Assembly: GCF_020447265.1 (NCBI RefSeq)
Contig: NZ_JAJADR010000009.1
Coordinates: 54,766 to 118,765 of the forward strand
Origin: Hymenobacter lucidus
GTDB lineage: Bacteria; Bacteroidota; Bacteroidia; Cytophagales; Hymenobacteraceae
DNA: 64,000 nucleotides
Reading direction: 5' to 3'
The first letter of the stretch is position 1, and the number at the start of each line of letters is the position of its first letter. The notes under the pieces are model-generated. The model made no database searches. It saw nothing but the letters and a program-made list of their open reading frames with translations, and was not told the origin of the DNA. The translations under genes were made by a program, and so were the position numbers. Below, piece by piece: positions 1-7,244 of the stretch.

Positions 1-1
1 C

Positions 2-73
2 TACCGCGCCGCCGGGGTGCGGGAGCAGCTTATTCAGCAGCGGGGCAAACGTAGCGTATCGACCGGGTTATGA
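2..73 (+). CDS. 3' end of a sugar isomerase-like gene (partial)
   Basis: An open frame runs in from the left edge and stops at the TGA at 71-73, ending in the residues VREQLIQQRGKRSVSTGL. The stop overlaps the ATG of the sugar kinase gene (ATGA overlap), which is typical of translational coupling in an operon. The position directly ahead of an FGGY kinase and a LutABC set suggests the end of a RhaI-type L-rhamnose or related ketose isomerase. Only about 23 residues are visible, so the identity is inferred from context, not from motifs. Confidence 0.4.
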   Translation, partial: YRAAGVREQLIQQRGKRSVSTGL

Positions 74-1410
74 AAAAGGGCATGAAGAAGTCGATTTACG
101 CCGTTTTTGACATCGGCAAGACCAACAAGAAGCTCATCCTTTTTGATGAGCAGCAGCAGATTATCGACGAGCAGCTCCACGTCTGCACCGACGTGCTCGA
201 CGACGACGGCTTCAGCTGCGACCATCTGCCCCGCCTCACCGAATGGGTGCTCAAGCACTGGCAGGACTTGCGCCAGAGCCCGCACTATACCGTCAAGGGC
301 GTCAATTTTACCGCCTACGGGGCCAGCTTCGTCCACCTTGGCGCCGACGGCCAACCCATGGCCCCGCTCTACAACTACCTCAAGCCCATTCCCGAGGAAA
401 TACAGCAGCAGTTTTACGCCGAGCTGGGCCAGTCGCCCGACGAATTCGCGGCCGAAACCTGCTCGCCCCAGCTGGGCATGCTAAATTCGGGGCTGCAGCT
501 TTACTGGCTCAAATATGCCAAGCCCGAGCTCTATGCCCGGATTCACACCTCGCTGCACCTGCCCAACTACCTCTCCTACCTGCTCACGGGCGAGAAGTTC
601 AGCGACTACACCTCCGTGGGCTGCCACACGGCCCTCTGGGATTACCAGCGCCGCCAGTACCACGACTGGGTGCGCCGCGAGGGCATCGACGAAAAGCTCG
701 CGCCCCTCACCAAAGACTCCATTGCCAGCGTCGTGGATGGTATTATGGTGGGCGTGGGCCTGCACGACAGTACCTCGGCCGTAATGCCCTACCTGGCCGA
801 AAACGACGAGCCGTTTGTGCTCATTTCCACCGGCACCTGGTCCGTCACCATCAACCCCTTCAACAGCCAGCCCCTCACCCCCGAGCTGCTGCGCCGCGAC
901 TGCCTCAGCTTTATGACGCCCCGGGGCGAGGCTACCCGCGCCTCCCGCGTGTTTCTGGGCCGGGAGCACGACCATCAGGTAGAGCGCATTGCTACGTATT
1001 TCCACGTCAAGCCCGATTTCTACCGCTCTATCGTACTGGCCCGCCCCTACGACGAAACCTCCACCCTCTTCACACCCGCCTGCATGGCCGGCACCGGCCC
1101 CTTCCCCGACCAGCCCGCCGCCGACTGGGACCTTTCCGGCTTCCGCAGCGCCTCCGATGCCTACCAGCACCTGATGCACGGCCTGATCAACATCCTGCTC
1201 GAATCCATCCACCTCGTCTGGCAGGGCGAGAAAACCATCTTCGTCGACGGCGGCTTTGCCCGCAACCCGCTCTTCATGCAAACCCTGAGCTGGAACTTCC
1301 CCAAAGCCGAAATCCGCACCCTGGAAGTGCCCCAGGCCACCGCCCTGGGCGCCCTGGTCCACCTGGAACAAGGCGAAGCCTGGAAGAAAACCCAGCTCCT
1401 CTTCACCTGA
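70..1410 (+). CDS. FGGY-family carbohydrate kinase (L-rhamnulose/L-fuculose kinase-like)
   Basis: Likely phosphorylates a ketose, probably L-rhamnulose, with ATP in the cytoplasm. The 446-residue protein has the usual FGGY layout of two actin-like domains. The phosphate-1 loop FDIGKTNKK lies near residue 14, a second glycine-rich segment LISTGTWSVTIN near 260, and the adenosine-site motif IFVDGGFARNP near 395. Two in-frame ATGs lie close together (70 and 82). The first overlaps the upstream stop and is preferred. Neighbours are an isomerase-like tail upstream and LutABC downstream, and this order fits a deoxysugar pathway whose lactaldehyde is oxidised through L-lactate. L-fuculose or another ketose cannot be excluded without substrate data. 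Confidence 0.8.
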   Translation: MKKGMKKSIYAVFDIGKTNKKLILFDEQQQIIDEQLHVCTDVLDDDGFSCDHLPRLTEWVLKHWQDLRQSPHYTVKGVNFTAYGASFVHLGADGQPMAPLYNYLKPIPEEIQQQFYAELGQSPDEFAAETCSPQLGMLNSGLQLYWLKYAKPELYARIHTSLHLPNYLSYLLTGEKFSDYTSVGCHTALWDYQRRQYHDWVRREGIDEKLAPLTKDSIASVVDGIMVGVGLHDSTSAVMPYLAENDEPFVLISTGTWSVTINPFNSQPLTPELLRRDCLSFMTPRGEATRASRVFLGREHDHQVERIATYFHVKPDFYRSIVLARPYDETSTLFTPACMAGTGPFPDQPAADWDLSGFRSASDAYQHLMHGLINILLESIHLVWQGEKTIFVDGGFARNPLFMQTLSWNFPKAEIRTLEVPQATALGALVHLEQGEAWKKTQLLFT

Positions 1411-1424
1411 TGATTGTTGATTGT

Positions 1425-1467
1425 TGGGAGTTGATTGTTGCCGTTTAACGATAACAATCAACTCCCA
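1425..1467. repeat. palindrome with 15-bp arms after the kinase gene
   Basis: Arms 1425-1439 (TGGGAGTTGATTGTT) and 1453-1467 (AACAATCAACTCCCA) are perfect inverted copies around a 13-base loop. They lie between the kinase stop and the convergent S23-like gene. The structure could act as a terminator, but there is no clear T-run. The right arm recurs as a direct copy at 1882-1898 on the other side of the S23-like gene. Confidence 0.7.
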
Positions 1468-1469
1468 CC

Positions 1470-1853
1470 CTACTCCTTCAAACTGGTATTGGTGTATTTG
1501 ATGAGCGTGTTGATGCTTTTAGGTAGCAGTTGGAGCTGAGTAAAGATGTGCGTGTATTGCTCAATGGTTAACAACTGACGGATTTTCGCTTTTTCATTCC
1601 AGTCCAGTGCTTCCATTAGAGAACCTCTGGCTATCCGGTAGAATTTGATTTTATCCTTCTTCCCGTAACGTCCAAATCCTTCTGCCAGGTTAGCCGAAAC
1701 ACTATCGACAGCTCTGACAAACTGCGCGCCGACTGTATTCTGCGCCAAATAATTCCAACACACTACAGCATCCCAAACGCAATTGCTCAACGCAAAGCTA
1801 ATCCGGTACGCTTCTACATCTCCCAACCGAAAGTGGCGTGTGGCGTCTTCCAT
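1470..1853 (-). CDS. four-helix bundle protein (S23/23S rRNA intervening-sequence protein family)
   Basis: This 127-residue, helix-rich protein has the family pattern: an early YRISFALSN-type helix, the core AVDSVSANLAEGFGRYGKKDKIKFY and a closing helix. The stretch SANLAEGFGR is the most conserved part of the family. Relatives are encoded in 23S rRNA intervening sequences, as Avd accessory proteins of diversity-generating retroelements, and as free-standing genes of unknown function. Here it stands alone, antisense inside a catabolic operon, flanked by 17-bp direct repeats (1451-1467 and 1882-1898). No reverse transcriptase or template repeat is visible nearby. Function unknown. Confidence 0.8.
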   Translation of the reverse strand: MEDATRHFRLGDVEAYRISFALSNCVWDAVVCWNYLAQNTVGAQFVRAVDSVSANLAEGFGRYGKKDKIKFYRIARGSLMEALDWNEKAKIRQLLTIEQYTHIFTQLQLLPKSINTLIKYTNTSLKE

Positions 1854-1881
1854 ATATCAATAAACTCAATAATCCAGAACA

Positions 1882-1898
1882 ATAACAATCAACTCCCA
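1882..1898 (+). repeat. 17-bp direct repeat flanking the S23-like gene (right copy)
   Basis: ATAACAATCAACTCCCA here is identical to 1451-1467. The two copies bracket the S23-like gene and lie in an AAC/CAA-rich leader just ahead of lutA. Confidence 0.7.
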
Positions 1899-1916
1899 AC
1901 AACCAACAACCAACCA

Positions 1917-2657
1917 ATGCGCGTCGCCCTTTTCATTCCCTGCTACGTCGACCAGTTCTACCCGCAGGTGGGCATAGCATCCTTACAACTGCTGCAAAAG
2001 CTGGGCGTCACGGCCCACTTCCCCGCCCAGCAAACCTGCTGTGGCCAGCCCCTGGCCAACAGCGGCTGCGAGCGGGATGCGCTGCCCATCTACCGCCACT
2101 TTGTCGATACCTTCCAGCGCTACGACTACGTGGTGGCCCCCTCCGGCAGCTGCGTTTACCACGTCCGCAAGCACTTCGATAAGCTGGAGCAAACCCCTGA
2201 AGTAGAGAAAGTACGCGCCAGCACCTACGACCTCATCGACTTTATCACCGGGGTACTCGGCGTAACGGAGCTGCCCGGCCACTTCCCCCACAAAGTGGGC
2301 CTGCACCTGAGCTGCCACGGCCAGCGTGGCCTGCACCAGGCCAACGAATCCGAAATAACCCCCATCCGCGACGGCCAATTGCGCCGCCTGCTCTCCTCGC
2401 TCGACGGTATCGAGCTCACCGAGCTAGACCGCAACGACGAGTGCTGCGGCTTCGGCGGCACCTTCTGCGTCTCGGAAGCCGCCATTTCCGCCCGCATGGG
2501 CCAGGACCGCGTCCAGGACCACCTGCGCAACGGCACCACCGTCCTCACCGGTGGCGACATGTCGTGCCTGATGCACCTACAGGGCATCGTGCGTCGCCAA
2601 CAGCTCCCCCTGCAGGTGCTGCACGCGGTGGAGATTCTTAATGGGGTTAGTTGTTAG
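1917..2657 (+). CDS. lutA: (Fe-S)-binding protein, lactate oxidation subunit LutA
   Basis: Subunit of the cytoplasmic iron-sulfur complex LutABC, which oxidises L-lactate to pyruvate. The 246-residue protein has the two cysteine-rich CCG repeats of the family: QQTCCGQP near residue 41 and NDECCGFGGTF near 173, each with a further cysteine upstream (PCYVDQFYPQ and LSCHGQRG). The frame is open upstream to 1833, but the ATG at 1917 gives the conserved start MRVALFIPCYVDQFYPQ. The length is normal for LutA. It follows the sugar kinase and precedes lutB by 93 bases, so it probably oxidises lactate made from lactaldehyde in deoxyhexose breakdown. Close relatives include GlcF and GlpC, but the trio order supports LutA. 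Confidence 0.88.
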   Translation: MRVALFIPCYVDQFYPQVGIASLQLLQKLGVTAHFPAQQTCCGQPLANSGCERDALPIYRHFVDTFQRYDYVVAPSGSCVYHVRKHFDKLEQTPEVEKVRASTYDLIDFITGVLGVTELPGHFPHKVGLHLSCHGQRGLHQANESEITPIRDGQLRRLLSSLDGIELTELDRNDECCGFGGTFCVSEAAISARMGQDRVQDHLRNGTTVLTGGDMSCLMHLQGIVRRQQLPLQVLHAVEILNGVSC

Positions 2658-2747
2658 TTGCTCGTTGTCAGTTGTTAGGCCCAACGACCCCAAACAACGA
2701 ACGACCAAACCCTGACTAACAACTGATAACGAACAACCAGCAACTAA
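2654..2747. repeat. imperfect inverted repeat between lutA and lutB
   Basis: The segment 2654-2678 (TTAGTTGCTCGTTGTCAGTT...) pairs with 2716-2747, whose reverse complement carries a 4-base insertion and one substitution. It fills nearly the whole lutA-lutB gap. It could form a hairpin in the operon message. It is built of the same TTG/CAA-rich sequence type as the repeats around the S23-like gene. Confidence 0.6.
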
Positions 2748-2750
2748 AAC

Positions 2751-4118
2751 ATGAGCCACTCCCTTCGCGCCGCCACCTTCGTAGCCGATGCTGAGCGCAC
2801 CACCTGGCACGACGAAACGCTGTGGTTTGTGCGCCAGAAGCGCGACAAAGCGGTGTATGCCGTGCCCGAGTTTCAGGAGCTGCGGGAGCTGGCCTCCCAG
2901 ATCAAAGAGCACACCCTCAGCCGCCTCGATGAGTATCTGAAGCAATTCGAGGCCGAAGCTCAGCTCAACGGCGTGCACGTACACTGGGCCACCGACGCGG
3001 CCGAGCACAACGCCCTGGTACTCGATATTATCCGGCAGCACGGGGCCACGCGCATCGTCAAGAGCAAGTCCATGCTCACAGAGGAATGCCACCTGAACCC
3101 GCACCTACTGGCCCACGGCATCGAGGTCATCGACACTGATTTAGGTGAGCGAATCATTCAGCTGCGCGAGGAGGCGCCCAGCCACTTGGTGCTGCCGGCC
3201 ATTCACCTGAAAAAGGAGGATGTGAGCGACACGTTTCACCTGCACTTAGGCACCGAGAAAGGCAACCACGACCCGCAGCAGCTCACCGAGGCGGCGCGGC
3301 AGCATTTGCGGGCCAAGTTTCTGGCCGGGGAAGTGGCTATTTCGGGCGTCAATTTCGCCGTAGCCGAAACCGGCGGTGTCGTTATCTGCACCAACGAGGG
3401 CAATGCTGATCTGGGCGTAAATCTGGCCAAAGTTCACATTGCCTGCATGGGCATCGAAAAGCTCATTCCGCGCCTCAGTGACCTGGGCGTCTTCACCCGG
3501 CTACTGGCCCGCAGCGCCACCGGCCAGCCGGTTACCACCTACACCTCGCACTATACCAAGCCCGCCGAGGGCCGGGAAATGCACATCGTCATCGTCGATA
3601 ATGGCCGCACTCAGCAGCTGGGCCGCCCCGACTTCCGCGCCTCGCTAAAGTGCATCCGCTGCGGGGCCTGCATGAACACCTGCCCAGTGTATCGGCGCAG
3701 CGGCGGCCACAGCTACGATTTCACCGTACCCGGCCCCATCGGCGCGATTCTGTCGCCCAACATCGACATGAAAAAGCATAGCTCCCTGCCGTTTGCCAGC
3801 ACGCTCTGCGGCTCCTGCACCGATGTATGCCCGGTCAAAATCGATATTCACACCCAGCTCTATAAGTGGCGGCAGGTGCTGGCCGAAGCCGGCGAAATTC
3901 CGACTGCCAAGAAGTGGAGCATGAAGTTTACGGGCCGCCTGCTGGCCAGCCCCACAGCCTTTGGAATGGGCGGCCGCCTGGCCCGCACCGGCCTGCGCCT
4001 GCTACCCCACGGCCTCACCCACGCCACCACCGTCAACGCCTGGGCCGTGGCCCGCGAGTTGCCCGAGCCTCCTAAGCAAAGCTTCCGCGAATGGTACCAA
4101 GAGACGGTGAAGCTATAA
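2751..4118 (+). CDS. lutB: iron-sulfur lactate utilization protein LutB
   Basis: Second subunit of the LutABC L-lactate oxidation complex, expected to carry the electron-transfer clusters. The 455-residue protein has an N-terminal LUD domain (about 65-290) and then two ferredoxin-type cysteine clusters, CIRCGACMNTCPVY from residue 301 and CGSCTDVCPVKI from residue 353, and a C-terminal helical segment typical of LutB. The length matches the family. It begins at the first ATG after the inverted repeat. The order lutA-lutB-lutC is kept, though lutC is separated by a 241-base gap that holds a repeat element. Confidence 0.92.
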   Translation: MSHSLRAATFVADAERTTWHDETLWFVRQKRDKAVYAVPEFQELRELASQIKEHTLSRLDEYLKQFEAEAQLNGVHVHWATDAAEHNALVLDIIRQHGATRIVKSKSMLTEECHLNPHLLAHGIEVIDTDLGERIIQLREEAPSHLVLPAIHLKKEDVSDTFHLHLGTEKGNHDPQQLTEAARQHLRAKFLAGEVAISGVNFAVAETGGVVICTNEGNADLGVNLAKVHIACMGIEKLIPRLSDLGVFTRLLARSATGQPVTTYTSHYTKPAEGREMHIVIVDNGRTQQLGRPDFRASLKCIRCGACMNTCPVYRRSGGHSYDFTVPGPIGAILSPNIDMKKHSSLPFASTLCGSCTDVCPVKIDIHTQLYKWRQVLAEAGEIPTAKKWSMKFTGRLLASPTAFGMGGRLARTGLRLLPHGLTHATTVNAWAVARELPEPPKQSFREWYQETVKL

Positions 4119-4155
4119 TGTGCTCAAGCGCTAATGTGGTTGAATGTAGACAATG

Positions 4156-4315
4156 TGTCATTGCGAGCAGCGCGAAGCCATCCGTCCTCTGCGCAGTACG
4201 CACTGTCCTTTTATCAGAAAGCCCTTTTCCGTGTGCACCGATTAATAGTTTTTCACAAAAGGAAGCTTAGCACATTTCAGCGGACGGATTGCCACGGCTG
4301 CGCCTCGCAATGACA
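4156..4315. repeat. 160-bp terminal-inverted-repeat element (copy A)
   Basis: The ends TGTCATTGCGAG (4156-4167) and CTCGCAATGACA (4304-4315) are perfect 12-bp inverted repeats. Inside are CCATCCGTCCTCTG near the left and GGACGGATTGCC near the right, plus CAGAAAGCCCTTTT. A second, diverged copy with the same internal words and nearly the same length lies at 33711-33872. The element has no coding capacity and sits between lutB and lutC. It looks like a MITE or large palindromic intergenic repeat. Confidence 0.7.
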
Positions 4316-4359
4316 CGAGTTTAGCACATCAGCACATTAATCATTCGCACATTACCCCA

Positions 4360-4926
4360 GTGACTACTTCCCGCGAAAAAATACTGGCGGCGGCCCAGGC
4401 CAACAAGCCCGCCGAAACGCCTTTGCCCAACATCCCGGACTTTGGCGGGGATGCTTCCGTGGAGCGTTTTACGGCCGTGCTGGCCGGTATCGGGGGCCGG
4501 GCGGTGTGGGTTGAAGGCCGGGGCCAGGTGGAGCAGGCGCTGCGGCAGCTGTTTCCCGAGGCCCGGCTTGTGGCCTCGCCCCTGTTTGCAGGTACGGTAG
4601 CCGTTGATGCCCAGACGCCCACCGCAATGCTGGCCGACATTGACTTGGCTGTGCTTCAAGGGGAAATTGGGGTGGCGGAAAACGGGGCCGTGTGGCTGCC
4701 CGAGGCCAATATGCTGCACCGCGCCCTGCCCACCATTACCCAGCACCTGGTGCTCGTGCTCGACCACCGCCGCCTGGTGGCTACCATGCACCAAGCCTAC
4801 GCCCAGCTGCCCGGCACCGGCGGCTACGGCGCTTTCGTGGCCGGGCCCTCCAAAACGGCCGACATCGAGCAGTCATTAGTCATTGGCGCGCACGGGGCGC
4901 GCAGCCTGGTGGTGGTGCTCTACTAA
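4360..4926 (+). CDS. lutC: LUD-domain lactate utilization protein LutC
   Basis: Third subunit of LutABC, a single LUD domain of 188 residues. Visible family features are the N-terminal helix TTSREKILAAAQANKP and the core stretch LAVLQGEIGVAENGAVWLPEA, followed by LVLVLDHRRLV and the closing GARSLVVVLY. The start is a GTG at 4360, and no in-frame ATG gives the full N-terminus. The gene follows lutB after a 241-base gap filled by a repeat element, so it may be transcribed with lutB or from its own promoter. A hairpin terminator follows at 4940-4988. Confidence 0.88.
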   Translation: MTTSREKILAAAQANKPAETPLPNIPDFGGDASVERFTAVLAGIGGRAVWVEGRGQVEQALRQLFPEARLVASPLFAGTVAVDAQTPTAMLADIDLAVLQGEIGVAENGAVWLPEANMLHRALPTITQHLVLVLDHRRLVATMHQAYAQLPGTGGYGAFVAGPSKTADIEQSLVIGAHGARSLVVVLY

Positions 4927-4939
4927 TTATTTCCTCCTG

Positions 4940-4988
4940 CTGAATCGAAAGAAGCTGCTGCTATTCGTGGCGGCTTTTTTCGATTCAG
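4940..4988 (+). terminator. hairpin terminator after lutC
   Basis: CTGAATCGAAA (starting 4940) pairs with TTTTCGATTCAG (ending 4988). The stem extends to about 16 bp with one mismatch, and the right arm contains a run of six T. It lies 13 bases past the lutC stop. Confidence 0.65.
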
Positions 4989-5373
4989 CCAGATCCGGTG
5001 CTACTGGCGCAGTAATTCGCGAACTTCCTCCTGAGCCCTTAAAACCGCTGTCAGAAACCCCAAAGACGCATTAGCATTACGTACAGGATAATTGGCCGGA
5101 ACTTACCGGGTACTACCGTTTTCTAACCAACTGCTGCGCTTACCTGTTTATCTAGTGCTCAGCTTCCGCCAGTAGCCGCCGCTCTGCCCGGCCAAAGAAA
5201 TTACTGAGTTCCAATAGCGTACCTTGCGGCTTATCCTCCCAGGCAAAAGCCCCTGCCCTCCCCCGATCTGCCTGCTCCGCTCCGGTTTCTTTCGGACTTA
5301 CCCGAATTTCCTGTTCCTTCCCAGCCGGCGGCGCATTGCCTTCCGCCGCTTCATCCTGCCCTTTTCTCTGCCC
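4989..5373. other. intergenic stretch before kaiC
   Basis: About 385 bases without a recognisable gene. The frame of kaiC is open upstream to 5224, but the added residues are rich in Pro, Arg and Leu and resemble no KaiC N-terminus, so they are treated as non-coding. The kaiC promoter should lie here, but no clear TAnnTTTG box was found. Confidence 0.5.
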
Positions 5374-6822
5374 ATGAGCATCAAAAAACTTCAAACCGGA
5401 ATTACCGCCTTCGACCATATTTCGGCCGGCGGGCTTCCCTACGGCCGCACCACCCTGATTTCGGGTAGCTCGGGGTGCGGCAAAACGCTGTTCAGCGCGC
5501 AGTTTCTGGCCATGGGTATTCAGCTTTTCGACCAGGCCGGTGTGTTTGTCACCTTCGAAGAGCAGGTGGAGGATATCCGCATCAACCTGCGCACCCTCAA
5601 CTGGGACATCGACACCTGGGAAAAAGAGGGCAAATGGGTGTTTGTGGATGCCTCCCAGAAGGACGACGACTCGCTGACCGTAGGCGACTACGACCTGAGC
5701 GGCTTCCAGGTACGCCTCGAGCGGGCCATTACCAAGTGCAACGCCAAGCGCGTAGTGCTCGACTCCATCGGCAGCGTGTTCACCCAGTTTCAGGAAATGA
5801 ACAGCATCCGCCACGAGCTCTTCAAAGTCACGCTGGCCCTGGGCCGCCTCGACACTACTTCTATCATCACCACCGAGCGCACTGAGGAATACGGCAAAGT
5901 GTCGCGGCTGGGCGTGGAGGAATTCCTGACCGATAACGTCATTATTCTGCGCAACGTGCTGAGTGAGGAGAAGCGGCGGCGCACCATCGAAATTCTCAAG
6001 TTTCGGGGTAGCATGCACGAAAAGGGCGAAAACCTGTTTACGATTCACCCCGAGCAGGCCATTGTCATCATCCCGCTGTCGGCCATGGACCTGAAGTACC
6101 GCTCGTCGAGCGTGCGGGTAACGTCGGGGGTGGCCAAGCTGGACGAAATGTGCGGCGGTGGCTTTTACCGTGACTCTATCATTCTGGTTTCGGGCTCCAT
6201 TGGGGCGGGCAAAACGCTGCTGGTAGCCAACTTTATCAACGGAATCCAGAAGAAGGAGCGGTGTTTGCTGCTGGCCTTCGAGGAAAGCCGGGAGCAGCTG
6301 TTTCGCAACGCTACCGGCTGGGGCCAGGATTTTGCCAAGCTCGAGGAAGACGGACAGCTGAAAGTGGTGTGCATCTACCCCGAGGTATCGTCGCTGGAAG
6401 ACCATCTGCTCAACATCCAGGCCATCGTCAAGGAATTCAAGCCCGACCGGATTGCCATCGACAGCCTCTCAGCCTTGTCGCGCACCAGCACCGACAAAGC
6501 CTTCCGGGAGTTTATCATTGCCCTTACCTCGTTTCTTAAGCACCAGGAAATCACCGGTATGTTTACCGTGACGACCACGCTGCTCTCGGGCGGCACTTCC
6601 GACACCGAAGGCAATATTTCCCCCCTCACCGACACCATCATTCTGCTGCGCTATGTGGAAATGTCGGGCGATATGCAGCGCAGCCTATCGGTGCTGAAAA
6701 TGCGCGGCTCCAAGCACGATTCCTCCATCCGGGGCTTCACCATCGACGACAAAGGCATCAACATCGGTGAGCCGTTTATCGGCGTCAGCGGCATTCTTAC
6801 CGGCATTCCGCTTCGGAGCTAG
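5374..6822 (+). CDS. kaiC: KaiC-like ATPase, two RecA-type domains
   Basis: The 482-residue protein has the duplicated KaiC fold. Domain I has Walker A GSSGCGKT at 31-38 and the catalytic glutamates FVTFEEQ (E62-E63). Domain II has Walker A GSIGAGKT near 274-281 and LLAFEES near 301. In cyanobacteria KaiC autophosphorylates a Ser-Thr pair in domain II just before TDTIILL. The matching stretch here is NISPLTDTIILL, so Ser416 is kept and the Thr is replaced by Pro417. The cyanobacterial C-terminal tail that binds KaiA is mostly absent, and no kaiA is nearby. The ATG at 5374 gives the standard start MSIKKLQTGITAFD. kaiB follows 62 bases later. Outside cyanobacteria such proteins are linked to stress or signalling roles, so a self-sustained clock should not be assumed. 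Confidence 0.9.
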   Translation: MSIKKLQTGITAFDHISAGGLPYGRTTLISGSSGCGKTLFSAQFLAMGIQLFDQAGVFVTFEEQVEDIRINLRTLNWDIDTWEKEGKWVFVDASQKDDDSLTVGDYDLSGFQVRLERAITKCNAKRVVLDSIGSVFTQFQEMNSIRHELFKVTLALGRLDTTSIITTERTEEYGKVSRLGVEEFLTDNVIILRNVLSEEKRRRTIEILKFRGSMHEKGENLFTIHPEQAIVIIPLSAMDLKYRSSSVRVTSGVAKLDEMCGGGFYRDSIILVSGSIGAGKTLLVANFINGIQKKERCLLLAFEESREQLFRNATGWGQDFAKLEEDGQLKVVCIYPEVSSLEDHLLNIQAIVKEFKPDRIAIDSLSALSRTSTDKAFREFIIALTSFLKHQEITGMFTVTTTLLSGGTSDTEGNISPLTDTIILLRYVEMSGDMQRSLSVLKMRGSKHDSSIRGFTIDDKGINIGEPFIGVSGILTGIPLRS

Positions 6823-6884
6823 TCTCCGGACCCGCAGTCCGAATAACTCAACAGTAACCCGGTGTGGCAGCCTTAGCATAACCC

Positions 6885-7160
6885 ATGAGCAAACTCGCTT
6901 TACATCTTTATATTAACGGGAAAAGTCACATTTCGGTGGAGGCCATTGATAACCTGAATACGATTTGCCAGGAAAAAGTCCCAGGAGAATACGAGCTGGA
7001 AGTCATCGACATTCAACTCGACCCCGACCGGGCCGAAGAGGCCGGCATCCTGGCCATTCCCACCCTGATCCGGACCTGGCCCCTACCCGTAACCCGCATG
7101 ATTGGCGCCCTGACGGTTAAGTCCCGCGTCATGGCGGGCCTGGGCTTGTCGAATCTGTAG
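6885..7160 (+). CDS. kaiB: KaiB-like thioredoxin-fold protein
   Basis: A 91-residue protein with the KaiB pattern: LALHLYINGKSHISVEAIDNL, then the central EYELEVIDIQLDPDRAEEAG and AIPTLIRTWPLPV, which carries the cis-proline-type turn of thioredoxin-like folds. KaiB binds the domain I ring of KaiC in cyanobacteria. It lies 62 bases downstream of kaiC on the same strand and is probably co-transcribed. No response regulator or histidine kinase follows. The next gene is convergent, and a shared terminator lies between. Confidence 0.85.
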   Translation: MSKLALHLYINGKSHISVEAIDNLNTICQEKVPGEYELEVIDIQLDPDRAEEAGILAIPTLIRTWPLPVTRMIGALTVKSRVMAGLGLSNL

Positions 7161-7191
7161 CCCGCCATTCCGCCCGTATTCCTTCCTAAAG

Positions 7192-7230
7192 CAAAGAAGC
7201 GGCCCTTACCCGGGGCCGCTTCTTTGTTTT
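7192..7230. terminator. bidirectional terminator between kaiB and the GH28 gene
   Basis: CAAAGAAGCGGCCC (7192-7205) and GGGCCGCTTCTTTG (7213-7226) form a perfect 14-bp stem with a 7-base loop. T-rich sequence follows on the plus strand, and A-rich sequence precedes it for the convergent GH28 gene. Confidence 0.8.
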
Positions 7231-7244
7231 CAAGTCAAGTCGTT

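Noticed and set aside
1470..1853. Avd accessory protein of a diversity-generating retroelement
   Set aside because: The fold family matches, but no reverse transcriptase, template repeat or variable gene is present nearby.
5224..5373. N-terminal extension of KaiC
   Set aside because: The extra 50 residues resemble no KaiC, and the ATG at 5374 gives the family-typical start.
5152..6405. Minus-strand open frame opposite kaiC
   Set aside because: KaiC motifs on the plus strand are intact, and the antisense translation shows no domain.
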